The notes beneath the pieces are model-generated. The model was not told where the DNA came from. It did not search any database and was given only the letters and a program-made list of their open reading frames with translations. A stretch of 64,000 bases of DNA from Gimesia sp. (GTDB taxonomy: Bacteria; Planctomycetota; Planctomycetia; Planctomycetales; Planctomycetaceae): contig PAJV01000016.1 of NCBI GenBank assembly GCA_002706765.1, positions 232,001-296,000 on the forward strand, given 5' to 3'. A program made the translations under genes and the position numbers. The first letter of the stretch is position 1. Each line of letters opens with the position of its first letter. Below are positions 37,407 through 46,424 of this stretch, piece by piece.

Positions 37407-38846
37407 CTATTTCCCTTCATCTTCGTTTTTATGAAGACTGCCGTCCGCGTGGATGTGGTAGCCTTCCGGCAGGTCATCCCCGGAAGATGATTTCAGCATG
37501 CGGTTCAACTGTTCGGCAGATCCCTGGACAACAAACGAACCGGGAGTGAGCGAGCCATCATTGGCAATAACGGTATGCCGTCGATCTCGCTCCAGCACCC
37601 GTACCGGTTTCCGATTGAAGGTGTTGACATTCTGGGTGAAGACATAGGCCTCTGCGCCTTCCCGGGCAACGGCGTCTGCCGGAAGAACGAATACGTTGTC
37701 CAGTTTTTCTATACGTATCAACAGACGGACTTTCTGACCGGGACGAAAACGCCAGAGAACCTGAGTCTGTCCATCCTGATTCACAACGCGGGACTGATTT
37801 TCCAATGGCATGCGGAATGAAAAAGTACGATTTACCGGATCGATCACATTCGAGAGGTATTGAATCGGAAACCGCTGATTGACGGCGGGCCAGTCAGAAG
37901 AAGCGTGTTCCTGGAAGTCGACTTCAACCAGCCATCCTTCTTCCACACTTCGTTCCAGCAGTTGCGTTTCATCCCGAAATGCACGCCCTTCGATCGCTAA
38001 CATCCGATGGTTTGCCAACAGACACAACATCTGGCCTGTTCTGACCTGCTGTCCCAGATCAACCTTGCACTCCTGGACCTCGAAGGTCAGAGACTCTTCC
38101 CGTTTGACTGTATCCCCTGTTGACTGCATCTCGACAGAAGCTTTCGGAGAGCCGGTTTTATCAGTTTGATCGGGAACAATAATATTTAGCTCTTTGACGA
38201 ATTTTCCCGTCGCGATTTCGCTCAACTGCTGAGTTGTAAACCCCCGGCTCAGCAATTCCTGTCGATAGCCTTTGATGGCTGCATTCAGTCGCTTTATCTC
38301 ATTGGCGACTTCAATAATCAACGAGCCGGGAACAGCCCCTGCGGAAGCTTCCAGCCGCTTCTTTTTGGCTTCCGCCAACGTGATGTTCTGAGTGTCTTTA
38401 AACAGATTGGTCTGAGTCTGCTGTAACGTTTCACTGAGAATACGGATGGTATAAAGCACTTCTCCTGGGAGGACGGTATCACCCGGGTAATAATTCATTT
38501 TTTCCAGAACACCGTCGACGGGTGAAATGACTCCCCGATCACTGCGCCCGGGCCGATCCACAACCATTCCCGGAACCTGTAGTGTTTTCCAGTAGGTCTC
38601 GGGCAGAACAGATTTGACCTGCAGCCCCAGATTGGAAATCGCCTGATCGGAGAGGACGATCTTTTCCTGATCTGGAGCTTTTTTATTATCGGCCTGTTTC
38701 GTAGCCGCTGCCTGACGGCGCGAATTATCAGACGGTTTTTGCATTAGCAGCGGCATCCAGTGATCGCGCAATAGAAATCCTGCTACGATCAACACAACGA
38801 GAGCGATCCCCAGAGTGGGCTTTATCGACTGACCAGATATCTTCAT
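37407..38846 (-). CDS. efflux RND periplasmic adaptor (CzcB-like)
   Basis: 479 residues. An N-terminal membrane anchor (GIALVVLIVAGFLL) is followed by a lipoyl-like half (GVISPVDGVLEKMNYYPGDT), an alpha-hairpin (LAEAKKKRLEASAG region), the second lipoyl half (CKVDLGQQVRTGQMLCLLAN) and beta-barrel segments. It bridges the RND pump and an outer-membrane channel. It sits directly upstream of the pump gene with a 10-bp gap. No TolC-type channel gene follows or precedes it in this window. Confidence 0.9.
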   Translation of the reverse strand: MKISGQSIKPTLGIALVVLIVAGFLLRDHWMPLLMQKPSDNSRRQAAATKQADNKKAPDQEKIVLSDQAISNLGLQVKSVLPETYWKTLQVPGMVVDRPGRSDRGVISPVDGVLEKMNYYPGDTVLPGEVLYTIRILSETLQQTQTNLFKDTQNITLAEAKKKRLEASAGAVPGSLIIEVANEIKRLNAAIKGYRQELLSRGFTTQQLSEIATGKFVKELNIIVPDQTDKTGSPKASVEMQSTGDTVKREESLTFEVQECKVDLGQQVRTGQMLCLLANHRMLAIEGRAFRDETQLLERSVEEGWLVEVDFQEHASSDWPAVNQRFPIQYLSNVIDPVNRTFSFRMPLENQSRVVNQDGQTQVLWRFRPGQKVRLLIRIEKLDNVFVLPADAVAREGAEAYVFTQNVNTFNRKPVRVLERDRRHTVIANDGSLTPGSFVVQGSAEQLNRMLKSSSGDDLPEGYHIHADGSLHKNEDEGK

Positions 38847-39087
38847 GACTGTCCTTAATGCGTTCGCGGCTCGGTACGGTTATTTTCCGTTTTCTCCGTG
38901 TCGCGAGATCAGCTGGCATCAGAAAATGAGATATTTTCCGACGACAGAGTGGACAATGGATTGTGAGAACTTTTCGCTGCTTTACGGGAAAAATGCCCCG
39001 GATAGCAGTGAAAAAGACTTGACGCCAGAAGCAGAGGCAGGACAACCAGTCTCTGGATTAAGACTGTTGCCGCCTGTTAAGTCATGC

Positions 39088-39570
39088 TTAGATCAGAATT
39101 GCATGATGGCGGAGAAAGAGTGGCGAATCGGGATCGGGAGGCGCGCAGTCCTGCCCAAGCCAATCCGGTCCGGAAGCGGGAAGCGTTTCTGAAAATAGAT
39201 CGGTCCCGGTTTCGTTCCACTGGAACGGGACGATCATATCTATCCTGATGTTGGATCGTGTTCCAGTCGTGAGATCCGAACTGTTCAGATAAACGGCAGA
39301 GGAATCGTGATGAAACGGGGATTCCAATTGATCGGAAGTTTGCCTGTCACGATTCTGCTGAGAGTGATTCTCATGTGCGTGGCAGTGACCTCCATGTGAA
39401 TGAACATGCCCATGCTGTCCCTCAGCGGAAGGTGTATTAATATGAATATGAGGGCGTAAGTTGTGCCCTGCAGGTTCGTTACCAGCGTGCGAGTGCCCGA
39501 ATGTAACTGACTGCGTCAGCAACACAAACGGCATCAGGAGCAGGGACACGATTCTACGATACATATTCAT
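39088..39570 (-). CDS. secreted histidine-rich protein
   Basis: 160 residues. Signal peptide MNMYRRIVSLLLMPFVLL with likely cleavage before GHSHAGNE. The mature N-terminus is rich in His (GHVHSHGGHCHAHENH), which suggests metal binding in the periplasm. The C-terminal half has PFQWNETGTDLFSE and then a Pro/Asp-rich end. It is the first gene of the minus-strand metal-efflux cluster, about 240 bp upstream of the adaptor gene. A metal-chelating role is inferred from composition; I recognise no family. Confidence 0.7.
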   Translation of the reverse strand: MNMYRRIVSLLLMPFVLLTQSVTFGHSHAGNEPAGHNLRPHIHINTPSAEGQHGHVHSHGGHCHAHENHSQQNRDRQTSDQLESPFHHDSSAVYLNSSDLTTGTRSNIRIDMIVPFQWNETGTDLFSETLPASGPDWLGQDCAPPDPDSPLFLRHHAILI

Positions 39571-39708
39571 GGATTCCGAGAAAGACGAGACTTTACACTG
39601 ATTCTAGCATTCAGATCAGTAAAGTCCAGATCCAGTCACAACAATCTAAACACACTTAAGCTGTGGCGGAATTGAAAAGAAGGGCTGACAGCAAACAATT
39701 CGGGGGAA

Positions 39709-39759
39709 GAAAAAGAGCCGCCGAGGAGAGTCGAACTCCTGACCTACGCATTACGAATG
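39709..39759 (-). repeat. direct repeat 2 of the tRNA-Thr island (proximal att site)
   Basis: Within the intact tRNA-Thr. It matches 32737-32787 with one mismatch over 51 bp. The two repeats are 6.97 kb apart and bracket the metal-efflux genes. Confidence 0.8.
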
Positions 39760-39788
39760 CGTTGCTCTGCCAACTGAGCTACGGCGGC
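39716..39788 (-). tRNA. tRNA-Thr (anticodon CGT)
   Basis: A complete cloverleaf on the minus strand: acceptor GCCGCCG/CGGCGGC, D arm GCTC/GAGC, anticodon stem ACGCA/TGCGT with loop TTCGTAA giving anticodon CGT (threonine), and T arm AGGAG TTCGACT CTCCT. CCA is not encoded. Its 3' half is duplicated at 32737-32787. Confidence 0.95.
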
Positions 39789-40166
39789 GTTGAGATTCAG
39801 CTTGTCACTGATAGATTCCTCAGCCTCGGCAGAGGTTCGCCGGGCGGGAATCGTGGGGAGCCGGTTCCGGAAATGGGTTCCCGAACCGGGCTCTGGCGGT
39901 AGCATACCCCCTTTTTTCGGTTTACGAAAGGATTCGACCCGTTTTTCGTCTCCGAAAACCTGAATTCTCAGGCAGGTTTGACGCCTGTAATGACTGCCAG
40001 CCTGCTGTGAGAGCGACCGCAAAGTCTGTCAATGCTGTCAGCAACTGAAATCGGTTCAGGGACAAGACTTCAGATCGATGCGTGTTTATCCTTGCTGTCT
40101 GCGCGGGGGTTAGCCACAATCGAAGGAGAATGATTCCTACCCAGATTATCCAGCCGGAGAAAACCC
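39789..40166. other. intergenic region, no supported gene
   Basis: About 380 bp between the tRNA and the CocE-type hydrolase gene. It presumably holds both promoters. A GC-rich stretch at 39820-39900 has no clear hairpin or gene. Confidence 0.5.
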
Positions 40167-41831
40167 ATGCACAAACTGGCGACTGCCTGCCTGCTACTGA
40201 CTGCACTGCTTCTGTCCCCTGCCCTCCTGTCAGCCGCCGATCCCCCGCTCGAATTTGAAGGCGTCACCGAAAAACATGTGATGATCCCCATGCGGGATGG
40301 CGTCAAGCTCTCAGCGTATCTGTATTTTCCCGACGGGAAAGGCCCCTGGCCGGTGTTGATGGAACAACGGTATGCCAGCCTGCGGAGTAAAGGGGGGCGG
40401 CTCTCTTTTGCTGAAATGGCCTCGCACGGTTATGTCGTGTGTGGCGTCAACTTCCGTGGCTCGCAGTTGTCTGAAGGAACCTGGGTCGGCTATCGCGATC
40501 TGCAGTGGGGCGAGAAACGGGACGGCTACGATGTCGTCGAGTGGCTGGCAGAACAGCCCTGGTCGACCGGTAAGATCGGCACCTTCGGCAGTTCGCAGGC
40601 CGGTTATGCACAGAATTATCTGGCGGTCACCCAGCCACCTCACCTGGTCTGTCAGTTCATGATCGATACCGGCCTCAGTCTGTACGATGAAGGTTATTTC
40701 ATCGGCGGCGCTGCGAAACCGAATCGCTTCAAAGGGATGGATGCGGTCAGCCGCGTACCCGCCCACAACCGGGCGCTGATGAAAGAATGGTTCTCGCATC
40801 CCGACTACGATGACTACTGGAGAGCGGAAGATGCTTCTCTGCATTTCGACAAGATGAATGTTCCCTGCTTTACCGTCGGCAGCTGGTACGACTTTATGTG
40901 CGTCGGTTCGATTCAGAGCTTCATCGGTCGCCAGCACAAAGGGGGACCGAACTCGCGGGGGCAGCAGAAGCTGTATATCGGCCCCTGGCTGCATGGTCGC
41001 TTCAACAAGGTCAACAAAGTCGGCGAGATGGAATACCCGGAGAATGCCAACTTTGACATGATGACGGAGATGATCCGCTGGTTTGATCATTACCTCAAAG
41101 GGGTCGACAACGGCATCGAGAAAGATCCCAACGTCCGTTATTACGCGATGGGCGCGGTCGGCGAACCGGGTGCGCCGGGCAATGAATGGCGGGCCGTTGC
41201 AGACTGGCCCGTCAAGACCGTGGAAACACCATATTACCTGCAACCAGCGGGCAAGCTGGCGATAACGAAACCAGCAGGATCAGAGGCGTTTACCCAACTG
41301 ACAGCCGACCCGCTGAACCCTGCGAAGATTGAAGCGCGCGGCTTCCCCGGTGCCCGCGATGCCCGCCAGGTTGAAGAACAGGAAAACGTGCTCACCTTCA
41401 CCACCGATCCTTTAACAGAACCGGTTGAATGGACCGGCAATGTCAAAGCGGAACTGCTGGTCTCTTCCTCGGCGAAAGATACCGATTTCATCGTGCGCGT
41501 TTCGGACGTGTATCCAGACGGGCGATCCATTCTCATCATCGATATGATCCGCCGGGCCCGCTATCGGGATGGTTATGAACAGCAGGTTTTCATGGAACCG
41601 GGAGAAGTTTACAAAGTCCCCTTCAATGTCGGCTGGTTGAGCCAGGTGTTCAACAAAGGGCATCGCATTCGCGTGACGGTGGCTTCGACGGGGGCGCCTT
41701 TCTATGAACCCAATCCGAATACCGGTGAGCCGATCACGATTGAATTTCCTGAAAAAGTGGTCGTGGCGAAAAACAAAATTCATCACAGCCCGCAAAACGC
41801 ATCACGTATTCTGGCGCCCGTTAAAAAGTGA
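40167..41831 (+). CDS. secreted CocE/NonD family hydrolase
   Basis: 554 residues with a signal peptide (ACLLLTALLLSPALLSAADP). The Xaa-Pro dipeptidyl-peptidase/cocaine-esterase fold is visible: MRDGVKLSAYLYFP near 42-55, the nucleophile elbow GSSQAG with Ser143, and a C-terminal jelly-roll domain starting near WTGNVKAELLVSSSAKDTDF. Asp and His of the triad lie further on (candidate H in FDHYLKG is not certain). Such enzymes hydrolyse esters or acyl-amide bonds of small substrates in the periplasm. A NIPSNAP gene follows by 63 bp. Confidence 0.87.
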   Translation: MHKLATACLLLTALLLSPALLSAADPPLEFEGVTEKHVMIPMRDGVKLSAYLYFPDGKGPWPVLMEQRYASLRSKGGRLSFAEMASHGYVVCGVNFRGSQLSEGTWVGYRDLQWGEKRDGYDVVEWLAEQPWSTGKIGTFGSSQAGYAQNYLAVTQPPHLVCQFMIDTGLSLYDEGYFIGGAAKPNRFKGMDAVSRVPAHNRALMKEWFSHPDYDDYWRAEDASLHFDKMNVPCFTVGSWYDFMCVGSIQSFIGRQHKGGPNSRGQQKLYIGPWLHGRFNKVNKVGEMEYPENANFDMMTEMIRWFDHYLKGVDNGIEKDPNVRYYAMGAVGEPGAPGNEWRAVADWPVKTVETPYYLQPAGKLAITKPAGSEAFTQLTADPLNPAKIEARGFPGARDARQVEEQENVLTFTTDPLTEPVEWTGNVKAELLVSSSAKDTDFIVRVSDVYPDGRSILIIDMIRRARYRDGYEQQVFMEPGEVYKVPFNVGWLSQVFNKGHRIRVTVASTGAPFYEPNPNTGEPITIEFPEKVVVAKNKIHHSPQNASRILAPVKK

Positions 41832-41894
41832 ATCTGGCGGGAGTCCGTTTGCGTACCTGACTGTTGCAATTGTTTCAATGAAAAGAGGATTACC

Positions 41895-42692
41895 ATGAAT
41901 CAGAATAAAACCGACCGACGACAGTTTCTGGCAGGCACCATGGGTGCCGCCGTCGCGCTGGGGGTCACGCAGCGTGTGCAGTCTGCTGACTCAAAACCGA
42001 AACAGCAGTTTTACGAACTGCGGATCTATCGTACTCCTTCAGCCGACAAACAGGCGATTATCAGTAATTACCTGGAGCAGGCTTTACTGCCGGCTCTGAA
42101 GCGGGCCGGGATCACCCAGGTCGGTGTGTTCAAACAGATCGACGTCGAAGATGATCACTCACTGTACGTGTTGATCCCCTTCAATTCACTGGAGCAGTTT
42201 TCCTCGTTGAATGATGTTCTGGAAACCGACGAGAAATATCACCAGGCAGCCGCCGAGTACTTCTCTTTTCCAAAAGAGTCTCCCGCTTTCACGCGGATTG
42301 AGAGCCGACTGATGAAAGCCTTCAAAGGAATGCCTCAATTAAAAACACCGGAAGGCAAAGGTCCCCATGTATTCGAACTGCGGACCTACGAGAGCCACAA
42401 TGAAAAGCTGGCGAAACTGAAAGTCGACATGTTCAACTCCGGTGAAATTGAAATCATGGAAGACGTGCAACTCGCGCCCGTGTTCTTTGGAGAGATGCTC
42501 ATCGGCGGCGATGTTCCCAACCTGACTTATATGTTGTCCGCCCCCAGCCGTGCGGCGCATGAGAAACACTGGGATGGATTTCGCGCGCATCCGAAATGGG
42601 AGAAAATGAAAACCATGGACAAATATAAAGGGACCGTCTCGAAAATCACAAACTGGTATCTGGAGCCGCTCCCTTACTCGGCGATTCAGTAG
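41895..42692 (+). CDS. NIPSNAP family protein with Tat signal
   Basis: 265 residues. A twin-arginine signal (DRRQFLAGT at residues 7-15) precedes a hydrophobic stretch and the cleavage region VQSADS. Two ferredoxin-like NIPSNAP units follow: FYELRIYRTP (about 37) and HVFELRTYESHNEKLAKL (about 155), the repeated ELR-Y signature. Function of the family is unclear. It lies 63 bp after the CocE-type hydrolase gene, probably in one operon. Confidence 0.88.
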   Translation: MNQNKTDRRQFLAGTMGAAVALGVTQRVQSADSKPKQQFYELRIYRTPSADKQAIISNYLEQALLPALKRAGITQVGVFKQIDVEDDHSLYVLIPFNSLEQFSSLNDVLETDEKYHQAAAEYFSFPKESPAFTRIESRLMKAFKGMPQLKTPEGKGPHVFELRTYESHNEKLAKLKVDMFNSGEIEIMEDVQLAPVFFGEMLIGGDVPNLTYMLSAPSRAAHEKHWDGFRAHPKWEKMKTMDKYKGTVSKITNWYLEPLPYSAIQ

Positions 42693-43091
42693 CGGAAAAC
42701 ACATCAGGATTGGCTGGTGTATTCTATCAGATACCAACTGACATTCGGTGATTCTCACTTCCTTTTCCAGAACTTCAGCGAGATACCTGACTGTCAGCGA
42801 CCTGTTATTCTCTACAGTCATACTGTTTCCATAAACAATTACTATTTAACAAGATACAGCCTGCCCCCTCTTACCGCCCCTCAACTGTGATGTTAAACAG
42901 TGGGGGCAGGGTGGGTTGGAATCTGTCGTGAAACCCGAAATATGCTGAATGGAGGTTAGATTCTGAGTGGGATACCGTCTATTCTAGTGCATGTGAGTTA
43001 GCGAGTGTTTTTTAAGCTGTCTGGTATGAAATCAGCAGTTAACACTCTCCAATGAACTTAGATTTCCCTCTTCTAACGTATTGGAATTTGC
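42693..43091. other. intergenic region with GC-rich inverted repeat
   Basis: 400 bp upstream of the sigma-factor gene. CCTGCCCCC (from about 42867) and GGGGGCAGG (to about 42912) form a stem around a 30-base loop; no T-tract follows. No gene is visible. The segment may carry the sigma operon promoter. Confidence 0.45.
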
Positions 43092-43622
43092 ATGCCTGAT
43101 AAGCAGGCCAATCGGTGGTCGGCAGAGATTGAGGCGGTATATTTGCGAGACGGTCGAGAAATTTGGGCCTTATTATATGCTCAATGCTCTGACTCGGATC
43201 GTGCATATGACGCACTCCAGGAAGCGTTCGTACGTTTACAATCACAAGAAATAGAGTCAATTCGAAATATCCGGGCCTGGGTTTTGACTGTTGCTCAAAA
43301 CTGGCTGCGCGATTATGCCCGTCGGCAGAATCATGCAGCGAGGCCTGCAGATTATTTAGACAGTATTGTAGGTAAAAGTTCAGAGCCATCGGAGGCTCTG
43401 GAAAAGGAAGAGCGAAACGGCCAAATCCGGCAAGCACTTCAACAACTTCGAGCCGAGGACCGGGAGGTTCTCGTACTTCGTTATGCACTAGGATGGTCAT
43501 CAAAACGAATGTCAATAGCGCTCAATACATCAACGTCTGCTATTGATATGAGGCTTTCTCGCTCGAGAAAGCGTCTGTGTGAAGAGTTGGAAAAAGTGGG
43601 GATAGATCATGAAACCGTATGA
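43092..43622 (+). CDS. ECF-type RNA polymerase sigma factor
   Basis: 176 residues. Region 2: AYDALQEAFVRLQSQEIESI then NIRAWVLTVAQNWLRDYARR, the -10 recognition and core-binding part. Region 4: LQQLRAEDREVLVLRYALGW and MSIALNTSTSAIDMRLSRSR, the -35 binding helix-turn-helix. It directs RNA polymerase to its own regulon. The next gene overlaps it by 14 bp and encodes a membrane protein likely to be its regulator. Confidence 0.9.
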   Translation: MPDKQANRWSAEIEAVYLRDGREIWALLYAQCSDSDRAYDALQEAFVRLQSQEIESIRNIRAWVLTVAQNWLRDYARRQNHAARPADYLDSIVGKSSEPSEALEKEERNGQIRQALQQLRAEDREVLVLRYALGWSSKRMSIALNTSTSAIDMRLSRSRKRLCEELEKVGIDHETV

Positions 43623-44271
43623 CACTTCAGGAATGCTCGAGAATGACGATGAGCTGGAGAGTGTTCTGCGCGAATATTTTCAGCAGGAGATGCCTCCCGA
43701 GCTCCAGGAACTTTCCGATGTCTCCGATGAAGAGTTTGAAAAACGACTTCTGCAGAGACAGCCGGTGGGAAACGTCAACGCTGATCCGTTTACGTCCCGG
43801 CGACATCGCGCCTTCAAAATCGGTCTGTTGACGTCTGCTGTCTGTGCCTGTCTCGCACTGGGAATGGGACTGCTGCAGTTTCTACCTGAAGAAAATCCAG
43901 CGATCGTTGATCGAGTCGTACCGGTCAGTCCCGCCAATGACACCGCGCCGCCCGCCAGGGGGGAGACTGATGAGTCCGAAGAACTGGATTCCAATACGCT
44001 GGTTGTTGTTGATCATGGCAACAGCCCGATGGATTTGACTCCCAAAGTCGACAAAAATGTCAAAGAATCAATTGATATTACACTTTATAATACGGAACTG
44101 GGACCTGTTGAACAGCGAACAGAACTCTCATGGACGAACATTACGGTGGAGAATCCCCAAACGGGTTCCAACGTGAAAATGTCGATGCCGGAATTAACGA
44201 TTGATTTTGTCCCCGTGGATAAAGGGGGACTGTCTCTGATCGGAGACGAGAGCGGCGGGAACGGACAGTAA
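43609..44271 (+). CDS. membrane protein, probable anti-sigma factor
   Basis: 220 residues with a short acidic N-terminal cytosolic part (about 1-68), one transmembrane helix (70-92, IGLLTSAVCACLALGMGLLQ) and a periplasmic C-terminal domain of about 125 residues. The 14-bp overlap with the sigma-factor gene and the single-helix layout suggest an anti-sigma factor, but no ZAS zinc motif (HxxxCxxC) is present, so this is inferred from context. Confidence 0.7.
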   Translation: MKPYDTSGMLENDDELESVLREYFQQEMPPELQELSDVSDEEFEKRLLQRQPVGNVNADPFTSRRHRAFKIGLLTSAVCACLALGMGLLQFLPEENPAIVDRVVPVSPANDTAPPARGETDESEELDSNTLVVVDHGNSPMDLTPKVDKNVKESIDITLYNTELGPVEQRTELSWTNITVENPQTGSNVKMSMPELTIDFVPVDKGGLSLIGDESGGNGQ

Positions 44272-44420
44272 TGACCGTTCGCTGCGAAACGAATATTACA
44301 AACAAGCGGGTAAGCAGGAATCATGCTATCGGGCCACTTGAAGGATCGATCCTGAACGTAAGCGTCACGTTACCAGGTAAGGGAGCGGCGGTCTTTCTTG
44401 CAACATTTCAAGGCAGTACA

Positions 44421-45632
44421 ATGAAACAATGTCGACGGTTCTTAATGAGCGGTCTCATTTTGTCACTGCTGGCCGGTCAAACAGCTTTCGCGGATGACCA
44501 GCCGGTATCGGCGAAAAGACCAGACCAGGCAAATGTCAAACAAAACGAATCAGAGTCTGCGAAACAGGCAATGCCGGCGGAGTCTGATCAGACATCTGCC
44601 CAGGGCGCAAAAGCCCGTTTTCAAGTCACCAGCAGCCCCACCGGCGAAGCGCACCTGCGAAATTTTGTAGGGATCGTCACGGAACCCGTTCAAGCGGCAC
44701 TGGCTGCTCAGTTGAATGATCTCATGAAAGAAGGTCAGGGAGTCAGCATCAAGCTGGTTCTGCCGGATTCTCCCGCTCAGAAAGCCGGGCTCAAGATGTT
44801 CGACGTCCTCACGACGTTCAACGGCAAAACAATTACTTCCTCTGATATACTGCGTAAATTCGTACTGGATTCAGAAAAAGGGAGTAAGGTCGAACTGGGT
44901 GTCATCCGTGCGTCCCGACAACAGACAATCGAAGTAACTTTGACGCAGAAACTGTATCGAAATTATAAATTCACCGTCAAACCGATGGGACAGGATTCCC
45001 CGGCAAAACAACCGGAGAATCCCGCCGCTCCCGCCCCTGAAACGCCCTCGAAACAGGATGGCATTATTGCCTCTCGGTCTGGCGAAAAAGAAACGAAAGG
45101 CCGCGAACTGCCGATCGGCTTCAGCCATGCTCCTGTGACGACCACGCATAACCTCAGTCTGTTGTTTGTCGGCAGTGTGAAAGATGGTTATTCCGTAGAG
45201 ATCAGTTACCAGGACGAAACCGATACCCTGCAGACGCATCGCTTCACAGGCAGTATCGAGGAAATTACCGAACAGACGATCGATATGCCCGGTCATGTCC
45301 AGACAATGATCAGTGAGCGACTCAAAGAACTGAAAATCGCGTTACAGGGGAAAGCCAGTTTTCGACTGCAGATCAAACCACATATGCAGGGTAAAAACCG
45401 ATTCACGCGTGTCTTTCTCAGTCGAACCACAAAAGAACGATCCGTCCGCATGGTAGAACTCGATCATCATCTGGGTAATCGTCCTACCTTGAACGTCAAC
45501 CAGATACTCGGCAACCAGATTTTCACATCCGAACTCAAACAGCTGACGCCTGCGATTCAGGAACAGATTCGCGCAGCCCTGCATCGCGTTCGAATACCGA
45601 CCATCCAGATACATGCGGATAACCCGATTTAA
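44421..45632 (+). CDS. exported PDZ-domain protein
   Basis: 403 residues from the ATG at 44421, which has AAGG upstream and gives a signal peptide (RRFLMSGLILSLLAGQTAFA). An ATG at 44271, overlapping the previous stop, would add 50 residues of unlikely N-terminus. A PDZ domain is clear: FVGIVTEPVQAALAAQLNDL, VLPDSPAQKAGLKMFDVL and FNGKTITSSDILRKFVLD. No protease domain is visible. It is the third gene of the sigma operon, so it may sense envelope state or hold a partner for the sigma regulator; inference. Confidence 0.82.
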   Translation: MKQCRRFLMSGLILSLLAGQTAFADDQPVSAKRPDQANVKQNESESAKQAMPAESDQTSAQGAKARFQVTSSPTGEAHLRNFVGIVTEPVQAALAAQLNDLMKEGQGVSIKLVLPDSPAQKAGLKMFDVLTTFNGKTITSSDILRKFVLDSEKGSKVELGVIRASRQQTIEVTLTQKLYRNYKFTVKPMGQDSPAKQPENPAAPAPETPSKQDGIIASRSGEKETKGRELPIGFSHAPVTTTHNLSLLFVGSVKDGYSVEISYQDETDTLQTHRFTGSIEEITEQTIDMPGHVQTMISERLKELKIALQGKASFRLQIKPHMQGKNRFTRVFLSRTTKERSVRMVELDHHLGNRPTLNVNQILGNQIFTSELKQLTPAIQEQIRAALHRVRIPTIQIHADNPI

Positions 45633-45654
45633 GCGCACTTAACATAAGCCATAG

Positions 45655-45694
45655 AAAAAGCAGCTGTTTCTGAATCAGGAACAGCTGCTTTTTT
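45655..45694. terminator. bidirectional terminator
   Basis: AAAAAGCAGCTGTT and AACAGCTGCTTTTTT form a near-perfect stem with A-run and T-run on both sides. It serves the sigma operon on the plus strand and the pyrophosphatase gene on the minus strand. Confidence 0.9.
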
Positions 45695-45724
45695 ATTTGC
45701 ATGATTGGAGACGTGGCTGACTTC

Positions 45725-46267
45725 TTATAGAAAGCCGCGACGTCGCTGACTGCTGTAGCGCTGTAACGAATCTTCAATGATGGGAAAGGCAGCAGAAGCA
45801 GACTGAAATTCTTCGACTTCGACCGTCTTGCCTTCCAGCATTTTGTAATCCTGGAAAAACCGTCTGAGCATGGCCAGCCGATGCGGAGGCAGTTCAGACG
45901 CTTCTGTAAAGGGGTTATATTCCGGATCATTGACAGCAACGGCGAGGATCTTATGGTCCGGCTTACCGCTGTCAATCATGGTCATCACGCCGATGGCCCG
46001 GGCATCCAGAATCGTCAGGGGATCAACGGGTTCCTGACAGAGTACCAGTACGTCCAGTGGATCATCATCTTCAGCCAGCGTCTGGGGAATAAATCCATAG
46101 TTGGCGGGATAATGGACTGCAGAATAAAGCATGCGGTCCAGCCTGAGCAGTCCCGTTGTTTTATCCAACTCATACTTCACTTTGGAAAAGGTCGGAATTT
46201 CAATCACGGCGGTGAAATCGCGAGGCAGGTTCTGCCCCGGAGTCACATCATGCCAACAGTGGGTCAC
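45725..46267 (-). CDS. ppa: inorganic pyrophosphatase
   Basis: 180 residues, a family I soluble pyrophosphatase that hydrolyses PPi to phosphate and drives biosynthesis in the cytosol. Signature residues: [20 protein letters not shown] at the N-terminus and [10 protein letters not shown] with the metal-binding aspartates, then [16 protein letters not shown]. Length is normal. It lies downstream of a copy of the dispersed repeat. Confidence 0.95.
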   Translation of the reverse strand: MTHCWHDVTPGQNLPRDFTAVIEIPTFSKVKYELDKTTGLLRLDRMLYSAVHYPANYGFIPQTLAEDDDPLDVLVLCQEPVDPLTILDARAIGVMTMIDSGKPDHKILAVAVNDPEYNPFTEASELPPHRLAMLRRFFQDYKMLEGKTVEVEEFQSASAAFPIIEDSLQRYSSQRRRGFL

Positions 46268-46331
46268 TGTTTCTCTCCTGAATTGTTTCGATAGATTGCA
46301 AAAAGATCAGTTGATGGTGCGCGTTATCAAC

Positions 46332-46424
46332 TGGAACGTATCTCATTTAACCAGCGCGTCTCATTCTATCATAATCTGCCCAGATAGCCCCGGAGACGCA
46401 GCAGTAAATCTGGATACAGGTTAA
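46332..46424 (+). repeat. dispersed ~90-bp intergenic repeat, copy C
   Basis: Contains ACGTATCTCATTTAACC, GCGCGTCTCATTCTATCATA and CCCGGAGACGCAGCAGTAAA. Its last bases run into the stop codon of the FKBP gene. The dyad core GCGTCTC/GAGACGC is intact. Confidence 0.88.

Noticed and set aside
38845-39192. 115-codon plus-strand frame between the adaptor and His-rich genes
   Set aside because: Overlaps the His-rich gene on the other strand and has no protein-like features.
40311-41243. 310-codon frame antisense to the CocE-type hydrolase
   Set aside because: Shadow of a clear hydrolase gene; no signal peptide, domain or ribosome-binding site.
42864-42915. GC-rich inverted repeat as a terminator of the NIPSNAP gene
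   Set aside because: No T-tract on either strand and about 170 bp from the stop codon.
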